Source of the DNA: Bifidobacterium eulemuris
GTDB taxonomy: Bacteria > Actinomycetota > Actinomycetes > Actinomycetales > Bifidobacteriaceae
DNA: 64,000 nucleotides
Assembly: GCF_014898155.1 (NCBI RefSeq)
Contig: NZ_CP062938.1
Span: 2,728,001-2,792,000 of the forward strand
Direction: 5' to 3'
Shown in pieces: positions 55,594 to 63,323 of this stretch. The position numbers and the translations under genes are program-made. The notes beneath the pieces are model-generated. The model had not been told where the DNA came from and did no database searches. It saw nothing but the letters and a program-made list of their open reading frames with translations. Every line of letters begins with the position of its first letter. Positions within the stretch are counted from its first letter, which is position 1.

Positions 55594-55675
55594 TCTGAGA
55601 CATTCTTATTCGCTTTGTACAACATCTCTGAGACAAGTGTGTCACAACTTTGAGTTCTGATACGTTTGTCTCAGA
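55594..55675. promoter_or_regulatory. Three TCTGAGACA copies in the TetR/HXXEE divergent region
   Basis: TCTGAGACA occurs at 55594-55602 and 55627-55635, and inverted at 55667-55675. The last two extend to a 10-bp inverted repeat, TCTGAGACAA (55627-55636) and TTGTCTCAGA (55666-55675), 29 bases apart. Likely operators of the TetR-family regulator. Confidence 0.65.
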
Positions 55676-55690
55676 AAAGGAGGTATGGCA

Positions 55691-56368
55691 ATGAATAAAA
55701 CCGGATTGAGCTGGTGGAGCGACCGCGCGTGGTTGTGGTTCGGCTGGTGCGTCACCGCCGTCATCACCGTGCTGATTCTGCTGAATTGGAGGACGTGGTC
55801 GGCCGAGCTGAAACTCGTCGCGGCGATCGCCGCGCTGATTCCCGTCCACGCCACGGAGGAGTGGGTGTTTCCTGGAGGGTTCAACTTCCAATACAACACC
55901 TTCCTGTATCGGTCCGCGCGACCGGACCGATATCCGATGTGCCGGGCGTCCGACATGATCACGGTGCTGGGCGTCACGATCATGTACGCGGTTGTGGCTT
56001 TCGCGTATGCGGTCGGCGGCGGAGCGGTGCATGCCGGCGTGCTGATGAGCGCGATGGCGTTCTCAGCGCTCGAAGTGGTGTTCCACACGTACTGCGGTGT
56101 GCGGGCGTATCTCATGTACCGGAGCAAGGGAAAAACGACCATATACGGGCCCGGATCCATCACCGCCTATCTCGGCTTCGGCGTGCTGGGCGTCCTGATG
56201 TTCTACAGCCTGCGGGACATGTCGATCGGAGCGTCGGATTGGGGGCTGTGCGCGTTGATTCTGGCGGCCATCGTCTGCTTCTGTTTCATTCCGGAGCAGG
56301 CGTTCAAGAACAAGGTCGATTCATACTATTTCGAAACCAACGGTTACTACGACCGCTTTCTCAAATAA
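55691..56368 (+). CDS. HXXEE domain membrane protein
   Basis: A 225-residue membrane protein with about six helices. It carries the name-giving H-x-x-E-E motif (PVHATEEWVFPGGF near residue 55) of the HXXEE family, plus a later EVVFHTYCG motif that could complete a metal site. Function unknown. ATG at 55691 is chosen because AGGAGGT lies six bases before it; ATG at 55685 directly abuts the ribosome site. Regulated, by inference, by the divergent TetR protein. Downstream is the tmRNA terminator. Confidence 0.85.
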   Translation: MNKTGLSWWSDRAWLWFGWCVTAVITVLILLNWRTWSAELKLVAAIAALIPVHATEEWVFPGGFNFQYNTFLYRSARPDRYPMCRASDMITVLGVTIMYAVVAFAYAVGGGAVHAGVLMSAMAFSALEVVFHTYCGVRAYLMYRSKGKTTIYGPGSITAYLGFGVLGVLMFYSLRDMSIGASDWGLCALILAAIVCFCFIPEQAFKNKVDSYYFETNGYYDRFLK

Positions 56369-56417
56369 TGCGTCCTGAACCGCGGGCGGGGTTCTCTCTG
56401 CGTGTGAAGACAACAAA

Positions 56418-56445
56418 AACGCCACTGCCTTGCGGCAGTGGCGTT
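56418..56445 (-). terminator. Intrinsic terminator of tmRNA
   Basis: A 12-bp perfect stem (56418-56429 with 56434-56445) and a 4-base loop are followed on the minus strand by a T-rich run (TTTTTGTTG). It lies about ten bases after the tmRNA 3' end. Confidence 0.92.
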
Positions 56446-56455
56446 CTCATATCCG

Positions 56456-56849
56456 TGGAGCTGCGGGGAATTGAACCCCGGTCCGATGACCGTACCCTCA
56501 GTCTTCTACGTGCGTAGTCTGCTGGCCGTGCGGCGGTTTTTCTGCCCCCGTCTATGTCGCAGACGACGGACGGCGGGCATATCTGCAGTGAAAGTCCCTT
56601 GGCGGCCCTGAAGCTCAGCCGTCAAAGCAAGTCTTCTTAACGACGCTCAGCTTCTCCCCGAAGACGAAGGAGAGTGAACGGAGCGGCTGCTCACTGGTTA
56701 ATCCTGGCGCGAAGCTCAGGCAGCGAGAGCGAACTCAGTGCGGTTAGATTTAGCACTTATTCTTTTGCAGGGGACATCCACGAGCGGACCCTGCGTTCTC
56801 GGCACGCTTCCCTGCGACGAACAGGTCACCGTCGAAACCGATCAGCCCC
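56456..56849 (-). ncRNA. ssrA: Transfer-messenger RNA (tmRNA)
   Basis: About 394 nt. The 5' end GGGGCTG (56849-56843 on the minus strand) pairs with CAGCTCC at the 3' end, and the T-arm GGGTTCAATTCCC and the tRNA-Ala-like D-region GATCGGTTTCGACGG are present. The CCA is not encoded. The resume codon region encodes the degradation tag AKSNRTEFALAA followed by TGA (56754-56716 on the minus strand). It rescues ribosomes on broken messages with SmpB and tags the products for proteolysis. Confidence 0.97.
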
Positions 56850-56973
56850 AATCTTGAGTTATCAAGCCTCCGGCGCGAATGGCCGGACATTTTAATATAC
56901 ACCGATGGTCGGTTTCTCCCCAATCCAAGCGGGCGTGTTCCTCTGATGGCGTAAGCCCCACGCCTATGGCAAA

Positions 56974-57027
56974 GCGAATGCCGGCGCGCGAGCCGCCGTA
57001 TGGGCGGCGGTCACGGCCGGCATTCGC
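56974..57027 (-). terminator. Hairpin after the PfkB kinase gene
   Basis: GCGAATGCCGGC (56974-56985) is the exact reverse complement of 57016-57027, with an inner GCCGCC/GGCGGC pairing. Minus-strand flank begins TTTGCC. It lies 33 bases beyond the kinase stop. Confidence 0.7.
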
Positions 57028-57059
57028 CTGACGATGGACAGCGAGGGGACGGGCTCGGC

Positions 57060-57956
57060 TTACTTGCCGATCTCGGCGAGATAGTCGGGCATGGTGTCGG
57101 GGTACTCCGGCCACGCGCCGGCCTGGGTGCACACGTAGGCGGCGGTGTTGACCGCGCGGCGGTGGGCCTCGGTGAGGGGTTCGCCCGCGAGGATGTGCGC
57201 GGTGAAGGTTCCGGAGAAGGAATCGCCGGCGCCCACCGTGTCGGTGACCGTGACATGCGGGGTGTCCACGGTGGAGGACTCGCCCTTCTTGGACAGGATG
57301 GTGCTGTAGGCGCTGCCCGCGGTCAGGATCACGTAATCGAGGTCGAACTCCTCGATGAACCAGCGCCCAGCGTCCTCGCCGGAGGTGCCGCGGATGTCGA
57401 ACATGTCGCGCAGCAGCAGCAGTTCCTCGTCGTTGATCTTGAGCACGGTGGCGGCGTTGAGCAGCTCCTCGATAAGCTCCTTGGAATAGTGGTCGCCGCG
57501 CAGGTTGATGTCGAAGAACTTCATGGCGCCCGGCTTGGTGTGCTTGAGCAGCTCGGTGATGGTGTCGTGCGATTCGGGGGAGCGCAGGGCCAGGGTGCCG
57601 AAGCACACGGCGTCGGCCTTGGCGACCACGTCGATGAGCTCGCGGGTGTAGAGGATGTGGTCCCAAGCGACGCCCTTGACGATGGTGTATTCCGGAATGC
57701 CGTTCTTGAGCGACACCTCGACGGTGGAGGTCGGCCAGGCGTTGCGCTGGATGATGGTGTGGATGCCGGCCTTCTTGGCCTCCTCGAGCAGCTCGTCGCC
57801 GAGCTCATCCTCGCCGACCGCGCTGATGGAGTAGCCGTCCGCGCCGTTCTTCATGGCATGGTAGGCGAAGTTGACCGGCGCGCCGCCCGCGCGCTTGCCG
57901 GTGGGGAGCATGTCCCACAGGAGTTCGCCGAGGCTCAGGACGATGGGGGTGGACAT
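57060..57956 (-). CDS. PfkB-family carbohydrate kinase, probable fructokinase
   Basis: A 298-residue ribokinase-fold kinase. The N-terminal SLGELLWDMLPTGKRAGGAPVNFAYHAMKNG is the fructokinase-like sugar-binding entry, and the C-terminal TVTDTVGAGDSFSGTFTAHIL contains the catalytic Asp of GAGD. Fructose is the most likely substrate by family (a fructokinase gene stands next to a ROK regulator in bifidobacteria, as I recall), but amino-sugar kinases share the fold. ATG at 57956 has AAAGGAACC upstream. It lies downstream of a ROK regulator (66-base gap) and may be controlled by it. Confidence 0.88.
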   Translation of the reverse strand: MSTPIVLSLGELLWDMLPTGKRAGGAPVNFAYHAMKNGADGYSISAVGEDELGDELLEEAKKAGIHTIIQRNAWPTSTVEVSLKNGIPEYTIVKGVAWDHILYTRELIDVVAKADAVCFGTLALRSPESHDTITELLKHTKPGAMKFFDINLRGDHYSKELIEELLNAATVLKINDEELLLLRDMFDIRGTSGEDAGRWFIEEFDLDYVILTAGSAYSTILSKKGESSTVDTPHVTVTDTVGAGDSFSGTFTAHILAGEPLTEAHRRAVNTAAYVCTQAGAWPEYPDTMPDYLAEIGK

Positions 57957-58022
57957 GGTGGGTTCCTTTCTGTGGAGGGGAGGATGTTGGGTTGTGAGGT
58001 TGCTGCCGACGGACACCCGGGA

Positions 58023-59243
58023 TTAGGTGACGTCGAAGAACACCGAGGGGTGTTCCAAAAACTGGGTGATGGCCACCGCCGCGGCGCCCGCCACGGCGGC
58101 GTCGGTGGACAGTCCGGACAGGGTGATGGTGGTGGAGTCGTTGAGTTCGGAGATCACGCGTTCGTCCACCACGCGGCGCACCTCGTTCAGCAGCGGCGCG
58201 CCCGCCTCGGATACGATGTCGCCGAGGACGATGTGGCTGGGGTTGAACGCGTTGAAGATGGTCACGCAACCGTATCCGACGAAGCGCGCGACCTGCCTGA
58301 GCAGGTGGTTGGCCGTCGCGTCTCCGGCGTCGCAGAGGGCGAACAGCGCCCGGCACGCCTCGGCGTGCGACATATCCGCCGAGCCGGGGATCAGTCCGTC
58401 CGTGGCGTTGACGAGTTCGTGGATGGCGCTGGCCGAGCAGTAGCGTTCCAGGCATCCGACGTTGCCGCAGTCGCAGGGCCTGCCGTTGACGTCGATGCTG
58501 ACATGGCCGATCTCCGTGGCGGCGCCGAGCGCGCCGTTGATGAGGTGGCCGTTGTCGATAGCGCCGAGCCCCACGCCTTCGCCCACGAGATAGTAGGCGA
58601 GATTGTTCGCGGCGATGTCGGGGTCGAACAGGTATTCGGCGAGCGCACCGGCGCGGGCGTCCTGTTCGAGGAACACGGGGACGCGGAAGGCGTCGGCGAA
58701 TTCGCGCAGGAAGTTGACTTTGCGCCATTCCTGCATGGAGGAGACGACGGCGATGCGTCCGATTCCACGCAGGTAGGGGCCGGGCACGGCCATGCCGACG
58801 GCCATGATGCGTTTGTCGTTGGCGAGCAGGTCGTTGACTTTGGTGTGGATGGTGGCGATGGTGTCCCAGACGGTGTCGTTGGACACGGTGGGCAGGTTGT
58901 CCAGGGAGAGCCGGTTGCCGGCGAGGTCGAATACGCCGATCTGCACCAGGCTGCGTGCGAATTTGACGCCGATGACGCGGAAGTGCGAGGTGTCGAGTTT
59001 GAGTCCGATGGAACGGCGGTTTTTGCTGCCTTCGATATCGCCGGTCTCTTTGATCACACCGGCTTCGATCAGGCGCGCGGTGATTTTCGTGATGGCCGCG
59101 GGGGTGAGCTCCAGCGCTTTGGCGATTTGCGCCCGGGAGCTGACGCCGTGGTGGTAGAGGTGCTGCAGGATGCGGGAACGGTTGGATTCGGAGATGGATG
59201 CCTGTGAGGCCGTGGTGTTGGCGGGTGTTGTGGCGTTCACCAT
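58023..59243 (-). CDS. ROK-family transcriptional regulator
   Basis: A 406-residue NagC/XylR-type regulator. The N-terminal winged helix (RILQHLYHHGVSSRAQIAKALELTPAAITKITARLIEAG, in part) is followed by the ROK sugar-binding domain with the zinc-site CDCGNVGCLERY and GVGLGAIDNGHLINGALGAATEIGH. Free sugar or phospho-sugar is the usual ligand. ATG at 59243 has AAGGAGGTTC directly upstream, while the longer frame to 59342 would run through the palindromic operator. It is the first gene of a ROK-kinase unit and probably autoregulates. Confidence 0.93.
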   Translation of the reverse strand: MVNATTPANTTASQASISESNRSRILQHLYHHGVSSRAQIAKALELTPAAITKITARLIEAGVIKETGDIEGSKNRRSIGLKLDTSHFRVIGVKFARSLVQIGVFDLAGNRLSLDNLPTVSNDTVWDTIATIHTKVNDLLANDKRIMAVGMAVPGPYLRGIGRIAVVSSMQEWRKVNFLREFADAFRVPVFLEQDARAGALAEYLFDPDIAANNLAYYLVGEGVGLGAIDNGHLINGALGAATEIGHVSIDVNGRPCDCGNVGCLERYCSASAIHELVNATDGLIPGSADMSHAEACRALFALCDAGDATANHLLRQVARFVGYGCVTIFNAFNPSHIVLGDIVSEAGAPLLNEVRRVVDERVISELNDSTTITLSGLSTDAAVAGAAAVAITQFLEHPSVFFDVT

Positions 59244-59291
59244 GAACCTCCTTGCTCCGTCGCGGGTGTGCTCGTGTCTTGTCCGCTCATC

Positions 59292-59354
59292 TTTGAATCT
59301 GAACTTGATTTGAATATTAACGCAGTTAATCAATAAACGCAATTAAGATTCAAA
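59292..59354. promoter_or_regulatory. ROK-type operator region
   Basis: TTTGAATCT (59292-59300) and AGATTCAAA (59346-59354) are exact inverted repeats. Between them ATTAACGCAGTTAAT (59316-59330) is a perfect palindrome with odd spacer, and a related ATAAACGCAATTAA lies at 59333-59346. The core ACGCA recurs 17 bases apart. This AT-rich island is 73-111 bases upstream of the ROK regulator start. Confidence 0.65.
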
Positions 59355-59449
59355 ATCGGCGTGTCGCCTAGGATATGCGACGTCGAGGGTGCGGGTGATT
59401 CGTTGAGAATGTGTGGCACCTCCAAGGCCGCGGTTCGCGTCGTTTGGGG

Positions 59450-60583
59450 TCATAGGCGCTTGATGTGCCGGTAGATCACGGCGACGGCCTCGCCTTGTAT
59501 GGTGATGTCGTCGCCGCACTGTCCGCGACGCACCAGGGTTCGTTCCCGCCATGTCGAATCGGTGGTTTGGTCGAGGTGGCTTTGGAGCGCGTCGATGAAC
59601 CCGTCGTTGATGATGTCGGCGGGGCCGTACACGCATACGTCGCCCAGGTCGAACATGCCGATCGGCATCGCAAGCGCCTGTCCTAGCCGGCGCGCCGCCT
59701 CCGCCAGGATGTCGGCGTGCGCGTCCGGCGGGCTGTCGTGCAGCTGCGAGTAGATGACCGGCGCCGAGGTGAGCCGTTCCAGGCAGCCTCGTTTGCCGCA
59801 CGGACAGGGCGGTCCCTGCGGTTCGAGCGAGATGTGGGCGATCTCTCCGGCCGCGTGGTTCTCGCCGATCACGACGGTGTCGTCGACCAGGATGGCGGAT
59901 CCGATGCCTCTGCGCACGCGCACGAACAGAAGGTTGGGTCCTCCCTGTCCGAAGAACCGCTCCGCCATCATGGCGGCGATGGCGTCGTTGTCGACCGTCA
60001 CCGGCAGGTCGAAACGACGTTCTATCGGGGTTTTCAGGTCGAGATCGCGCCAGCCGAGATTGGTCGAGGCATGCACCACGCCGTCGTCGTCCACGATGCC
60101 CGGGGTGGCGATGCCGATGCCGATGATGCGGCCGTCGGGTTTCGGCAACGCCTCGATGGCCTCGCAGATGGTGTCGACGGTGATCTGCTGTCCGTCCAGC
60201 ACGGCGGCCTCCGCGTGGGCCAAGGGGCGGCCCAACAGATCGGTGACGGCGGCGCGGATGAGATGCGCCTGGGAGAGGTCGACGCTGATCGCGCGCAGCC
60301 GGTCGGCGTCGATGCTGAGCAGTGTGCCGCGTTTGCCTTTGGAATGGCTCGGCGCCTGGCCGACTTCGCGGATCAATCCTTCGTCGAGCATTTCGCTGAC
60401 CACGTCGGAGACGGCCACACGGCTCAGTCCGGTACGCCGTCCGATTTCGGCGCGGGAGAGCCTGCCGTCCGGGAAGAGCAGGGAGAAGATCAGCGTGCGG
60501 TTGTTGCGCCGCGCGTCGGCGGGCCCGGCTTTGGACGGCTTGCCGAAAGCGTAGCCGCTGAGCTCCGTGGTCGGTCGCTGCAT
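59450..60583 (-). CDS. ROK-family transcriptional regulator (second)
   Basis: A 377-residue protein of the same family. The winged helix (LIFSLLFPDGRLSRAEIGRRTGLSRVAVSDVVSEMLDEG, in part) and the ROK domain with CPCGKRGCLERL and NDAIAAMMAERFFGQGG are recognisable. Bifidobacterial nagB-nagA operons are commonly beside a NagR-type ROK regulator, so this may be that regulator. It is divergent from the GH136-like pair (194-base gap), making that operon a plausible target. It has GGGAG upstream of ATG 60583. Confidence 0.92.
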   Translation of the reverse strand: MQRPTTELSGYAFGKPSKAGPADARRNNRTLIFSLLFPDGRLSRAEIGRRTGLSRVAVSDVVSEMLDEGLIREVGQAPSHSKGKRGTLLSIDADRLRAISVDLSQAHLIRAAVTDLLGRPLAHAEAAVLDGQQITVDTICEAIEALPKPDGRIIGIGIATPGIVDDDGVVHASTNLGWRDLDLKTPIERRFDLPVTVDNDAIAAMMAERFFGQGGPNLLFVRVRRGIGSAILVDDTVVIGENHAAGEIAHISLEPQGPPCPCGKRGCLERLTSAPVIYSQLHDSPPDAHADILAEAARRLGQALAMPIGMFDLGDVCVYGPADIINDGFIDALQSHLDQTTDSTWRERTLVRRGQCGDDITIQGEAVAVIYRHIKRL

Positions 60584-60777
60584 GGAATCGTCGCTCCCTC
60601 CGCTGTGTTGGACGCCGCGATGCGTCCCGAGCGTTCCTCGTATCGGTGACGGTGGCTCAAGTCTACTGGCAAAACCGTCGCGGCATACCGATGGCGGCGT
60701 GACGCGCGGGATATCGGCCCGGTTAGGATGGGGATGCCCGTCGAAGGCGAGGATATGCGAAGGTCAAGGAGGATGCG

Positions 60778-61515
60778 GTGGCTGATGAGGGTGTGATGGC
60801 CGAATCGGCTGCATGGCCGGGTTCGCAAGGCGGCCGTGCGGCGCTGTTCGCTCTGGGAGGGCGTGTGGTGGGGGAGGAGGAGTTCCTGTTCGCTCTGGGG
60901 CGCGAACGCCATGCGACGCAGGCCTATTTCCGACGCCGGTATGACGCCGATCTGGGGTATGGATTCTGGCGGGCGTCCTTTGGCGGGGAGTCGGTCGCGC
61001 AGTATGCGGCCCGTCGCGCCGTGGACCGGTTGCGCCATCTGCACGCGTTCTATGAGGTGGCCGCCGGCGCGCGTTTGGTGGACGGGGTCGATTTCGCGTC
61101 CGCCAAGCGGCGCTGGGCGGCGTGCAACGTGCGGCTGGAACGTGCCGTGCGGGCGGGGGAGCCGGTGTATGGACTGTCCCGATATGATTTCGCCACGTAC
61201 CTGACGCATGAGATGGCGGCTCTTGAGGAACGCTACTGCTCCGATCCCTCGCTGTCGGGCATGGCGGTCGGGGACGACGAGGCCGAGCGTTTCTTCCGAA
61301 GCGGGTCGTGGACGGTCGACGGGCGTGGGGCGGGGTTCGCCGAAGTGCGCGCGCATGTCGTGGCGGAATTGAGAAAACAGAAATTTGTGAATATAGTTAA
61401 CAATTGTGCGGACGCCATCGTCGTCGAAGGCGTCCGGTGGCGTGCGCTGCAAGCGCTCGTCGAGCGGACCGCCATGGCCTCCACGAAGGGAGGCCGATCC
61501 CAGCCAGCCAAGTAG
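60778..61515 (+). CDS. Probable GH136 chaperone-like subunit (LnbY/GH136-I-like)
   Basis: A 245-residue, predicted mostly helical, cytoplasmic protein with no signal peptide. It is Arg/Ala-rich with AHLHAFYEVAAGA-like helices, a YDFATYLTHEMAALEERYC segment and a C-terminal FAEVRAHVVAELRKQKFVNIVNN, vaguely similar to SurA/parvulin-type chaperone helices. Alone it would be 'unknown'. The reason for the call is its size and place: eight bases before a beta-helix enzyme gene, as in GH136 lacto-N-biosidases, which need a dedicated ~225-residue chaperone subunit. The GTG start has AAGGAGG at 60766-60772. The region from about 61380 is AT-richer. Confidence in the gene is high, in the function moderate. 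Confidence 0.6.
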   Translation: MADEGVMAESAAWPGSQGGRAALFALGGRVVGEEEFLFALGRERHATQAYFRRRYDADLGYGFWRASFGGESVAQYAARRAVDRLRHLHAFYEVAAGARLVDGVDFASAKRRWAACNVRLERAVRAGEPVYGLSRYDFATYLTHEMAALEERYCSDPSLSGMAVGDDEAERFFRSGSWTVDGRGAGFAEVRAHVVAELRKQKFVNIVNNCADAIVVEGVRWRALQALVERTAMASTKGGRSQPAK

Positions 61516-61523
61516 GAGAGCAC

Positions 61524-63194
61524 ATGTTGTATTACGTCTCGTCCGATGTCGACCCCGATGCGACCAACGACGGTCTGAGCGAAGACGCCCCGTTCGGCAG
61601 CCTTGAACGCATCGGCGACATCGAGCTCGGTCCCGGAGACCAGGTGTTGCTCAAGCGTGGGTCGATATTCAATGACCAGGCGCTGCACATCAAAGAGGGC
61701 AGTTCGGGCAGCGAGGACGCCCCGATCCGCATCGCCGCCTACGGCGAGGGCGCCGCCCCCGTCATCAACGCCAATGGGCGCGGCCAGTGGCTTGAGGACT
61801 ACAACACCACCGAAATCGGCGGGCATCGGTACCGTGCCGTCATCTCCACGGCGCTGCTGCTCAAGGACGTGCGCTACGTCGAGGTGGAAGGGCTGGAGAT
61901 CACCAACAGCCGCGAGCTGGGCAATCCCGATGGACTGGCCTACAACGACCGCGACGCCATGAACCGCACCGGCGTGGCCGTGATCGCCGAAAACGCGGGA
62001 ACGCTGCGGCATATCGTGCTCACCGGACTGAATATCCACGACGTGACCGGCAATGTCTACGACAAGCATCTGGCCAACGGCGGCGTGTACTTCATCGCGC
62101 ACTACCCCAAGGATCCCTCGCGTAGGGAGACGTCCATCGCCCGCTTCGACGACGTGCGCATCGTCGGCAACCGGCTGGACACCGTGGGCCGCTGGGGCAT
62201 CGCCGTGGGATACACCGCCTACCTCAACGAGCTGGACGCCGACGACTACGGCGACGGCACCATCGACGACGCGGCGATCGCGCGGTATGGCCACACCAAT
62301 GTGCTCGTCGAGAACAACTACGTCAAGGACGCCGGCGGCGACGCCATCACCGTGATGTACTGCGACCGTCCGCTGGTGCAATACAACGTGGCCCAAGGGG
62401 CGGCGAGGCAGGTGAACGACGCCGACTACACCGCCACCGACTTCGGCAAGGTGGCCGCCGGCATCTGGCCATGGCGCTGCAAGAACGCCCTGTTCCAATA
62501 CAATGAGGTGTTCCATATGCGCAACGGCGCGCACGGCAACGACGACGGCCAGGCGTGGGACGCCGACTACGGCGACGGCACGCTGTACCAGTACAACTAT
62601 TCGCACGGCAACACCGGCGGCACGGTGATGTTCTGCATGGGCAAATCCGTGAACAACACCTTCCGCTACAACATCGCGCAGGGCGATCTCAAAGGCGCCA
62701 TCGACATCCCGGACAATCCCGACGCGCATGTGTACCAGAACACCTTCGTCATCCCCGAAGGCGGCACGGTTGTCCGCGACAACCACGTCGGCGGGCACGC
62801 CGTCGTGGAGAACAACATCTTCTACAACGCGCAGGACCATGCCGTCGAGGGCAATTGGACGCAGGGCGGTTCGCCGGTGACCTACTCGAACAACCTCTAC
62901 TACCATTTCGCCGACATGCCGGACGATCCGGACGGCATCGCCGTGCCGCAGGGCGTGGCGGTGCTGCGCGACCCGGGCAGCGCGCCGACGTCCCCCGATC
63001 CGAGCGGCTTGGTCCGCCCGCACGGCGATCCCGAGACCCGCACCGTGTTCGAGGGCTACCGACCGGTCGCGCAGGGGCCCGCCATGGGTGTGGCGAAGCG
63101 AATCGTCGACCACAACGGCTTCGCGCCGGACAAGGATTTCCTCGGCAACGAGGCGGCCGGGGGCAATGCCGTCGGCGCCATCGTCGTGCCGTAG
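61524..63194 (+). CDS. Right-handed parallel beta-helix enzyme, probable cytoplasmic GH136-like glycosidase
   Basis: A 556-residue protein made of repeated beta-helix coils (NILVENNYVKDAGGDAI-, VQYNVAQGAA-, FQYNEVFHMRNGAHG-, YQYNYSHGNTGG-like turns). It starts MLYYVSSDVDPDATNDG with no signal peptide or anchor. The motif DDGQAWDAD gives Asp341 and Asp348, seven residues apart, matching the Asp pair of GH136 lacto-N-biosidase (Asp411/Asp418 in LnbX, as I recall). Size and gene order (chaperone-like gene just upstream) also fit. If right, it cleaves lacto-N-biose- or GlcNAc-containing oligosaccharides inside the cell, upstream of nagB. Alternatives are a pectate-lyase-like lyase or another beta-helix hydrolase. 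GGAG precedes the ATG. Confidence 0.65.
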   Translation: MLYYVSSDVDPDATNDGLSEDAPFGSLERIGDIELGPGDQVLLKRGSIFNDQALHIKEGSSGSEDAPIRIAAYGEGAAPVINANGRGQWLEDYNTTEIGGHRYRAVISTALLLKDVRYVEVEGLEITNSRELGNPDGLAYNDRDAMNRTGVAVIAENAGTLRHIVLTGLNIHDVTGNVYDKHLANGGVYFIAHYPKDPSRRETSIARFDDVRIVGNRLDTVGRWGIAVGYTAYLNELDADDYGDGTIDDAAIARYGHTNVLVENNYVKDAGGDAITVMYCDRPLVQYNVAQGAARQVNDADYTATDFGKVAAGIWPWRCKNALFQYNEVFHMRNGAHGNDDGQAWDADYGDGTLYQYNYSHGNTGGTVMFCMGKSVNNTFRYNIAQGDLKGAIDIPDNPDAHVYQNTFVIPEGGTVVRDNHVGGHAVVENNIFYNAQDHAVEGNWTQGGSPVTYSNNLYYHFADMPDDPDGIAVPQGVAVLRDPGSAPTSPDPSGLVRPHGDPETRTVFEGYRPVAQGPAMGVAKRIVDHNGFAPDKDFLGNEAAGGNAVGAIVVP

Positions 63195-63323
63195 CGACGC
63201 GGTGCCGCGTGGGCCGTCGCGTGGGCGGCGTGCGATGGTCCATGGTGGGCGTATACTCGAATATGACAAGGAAGTTAACGAAAAAAGAGGCTCCTGTTCG
63301 GGCACCTCTTGAAAGGGTAGAAC

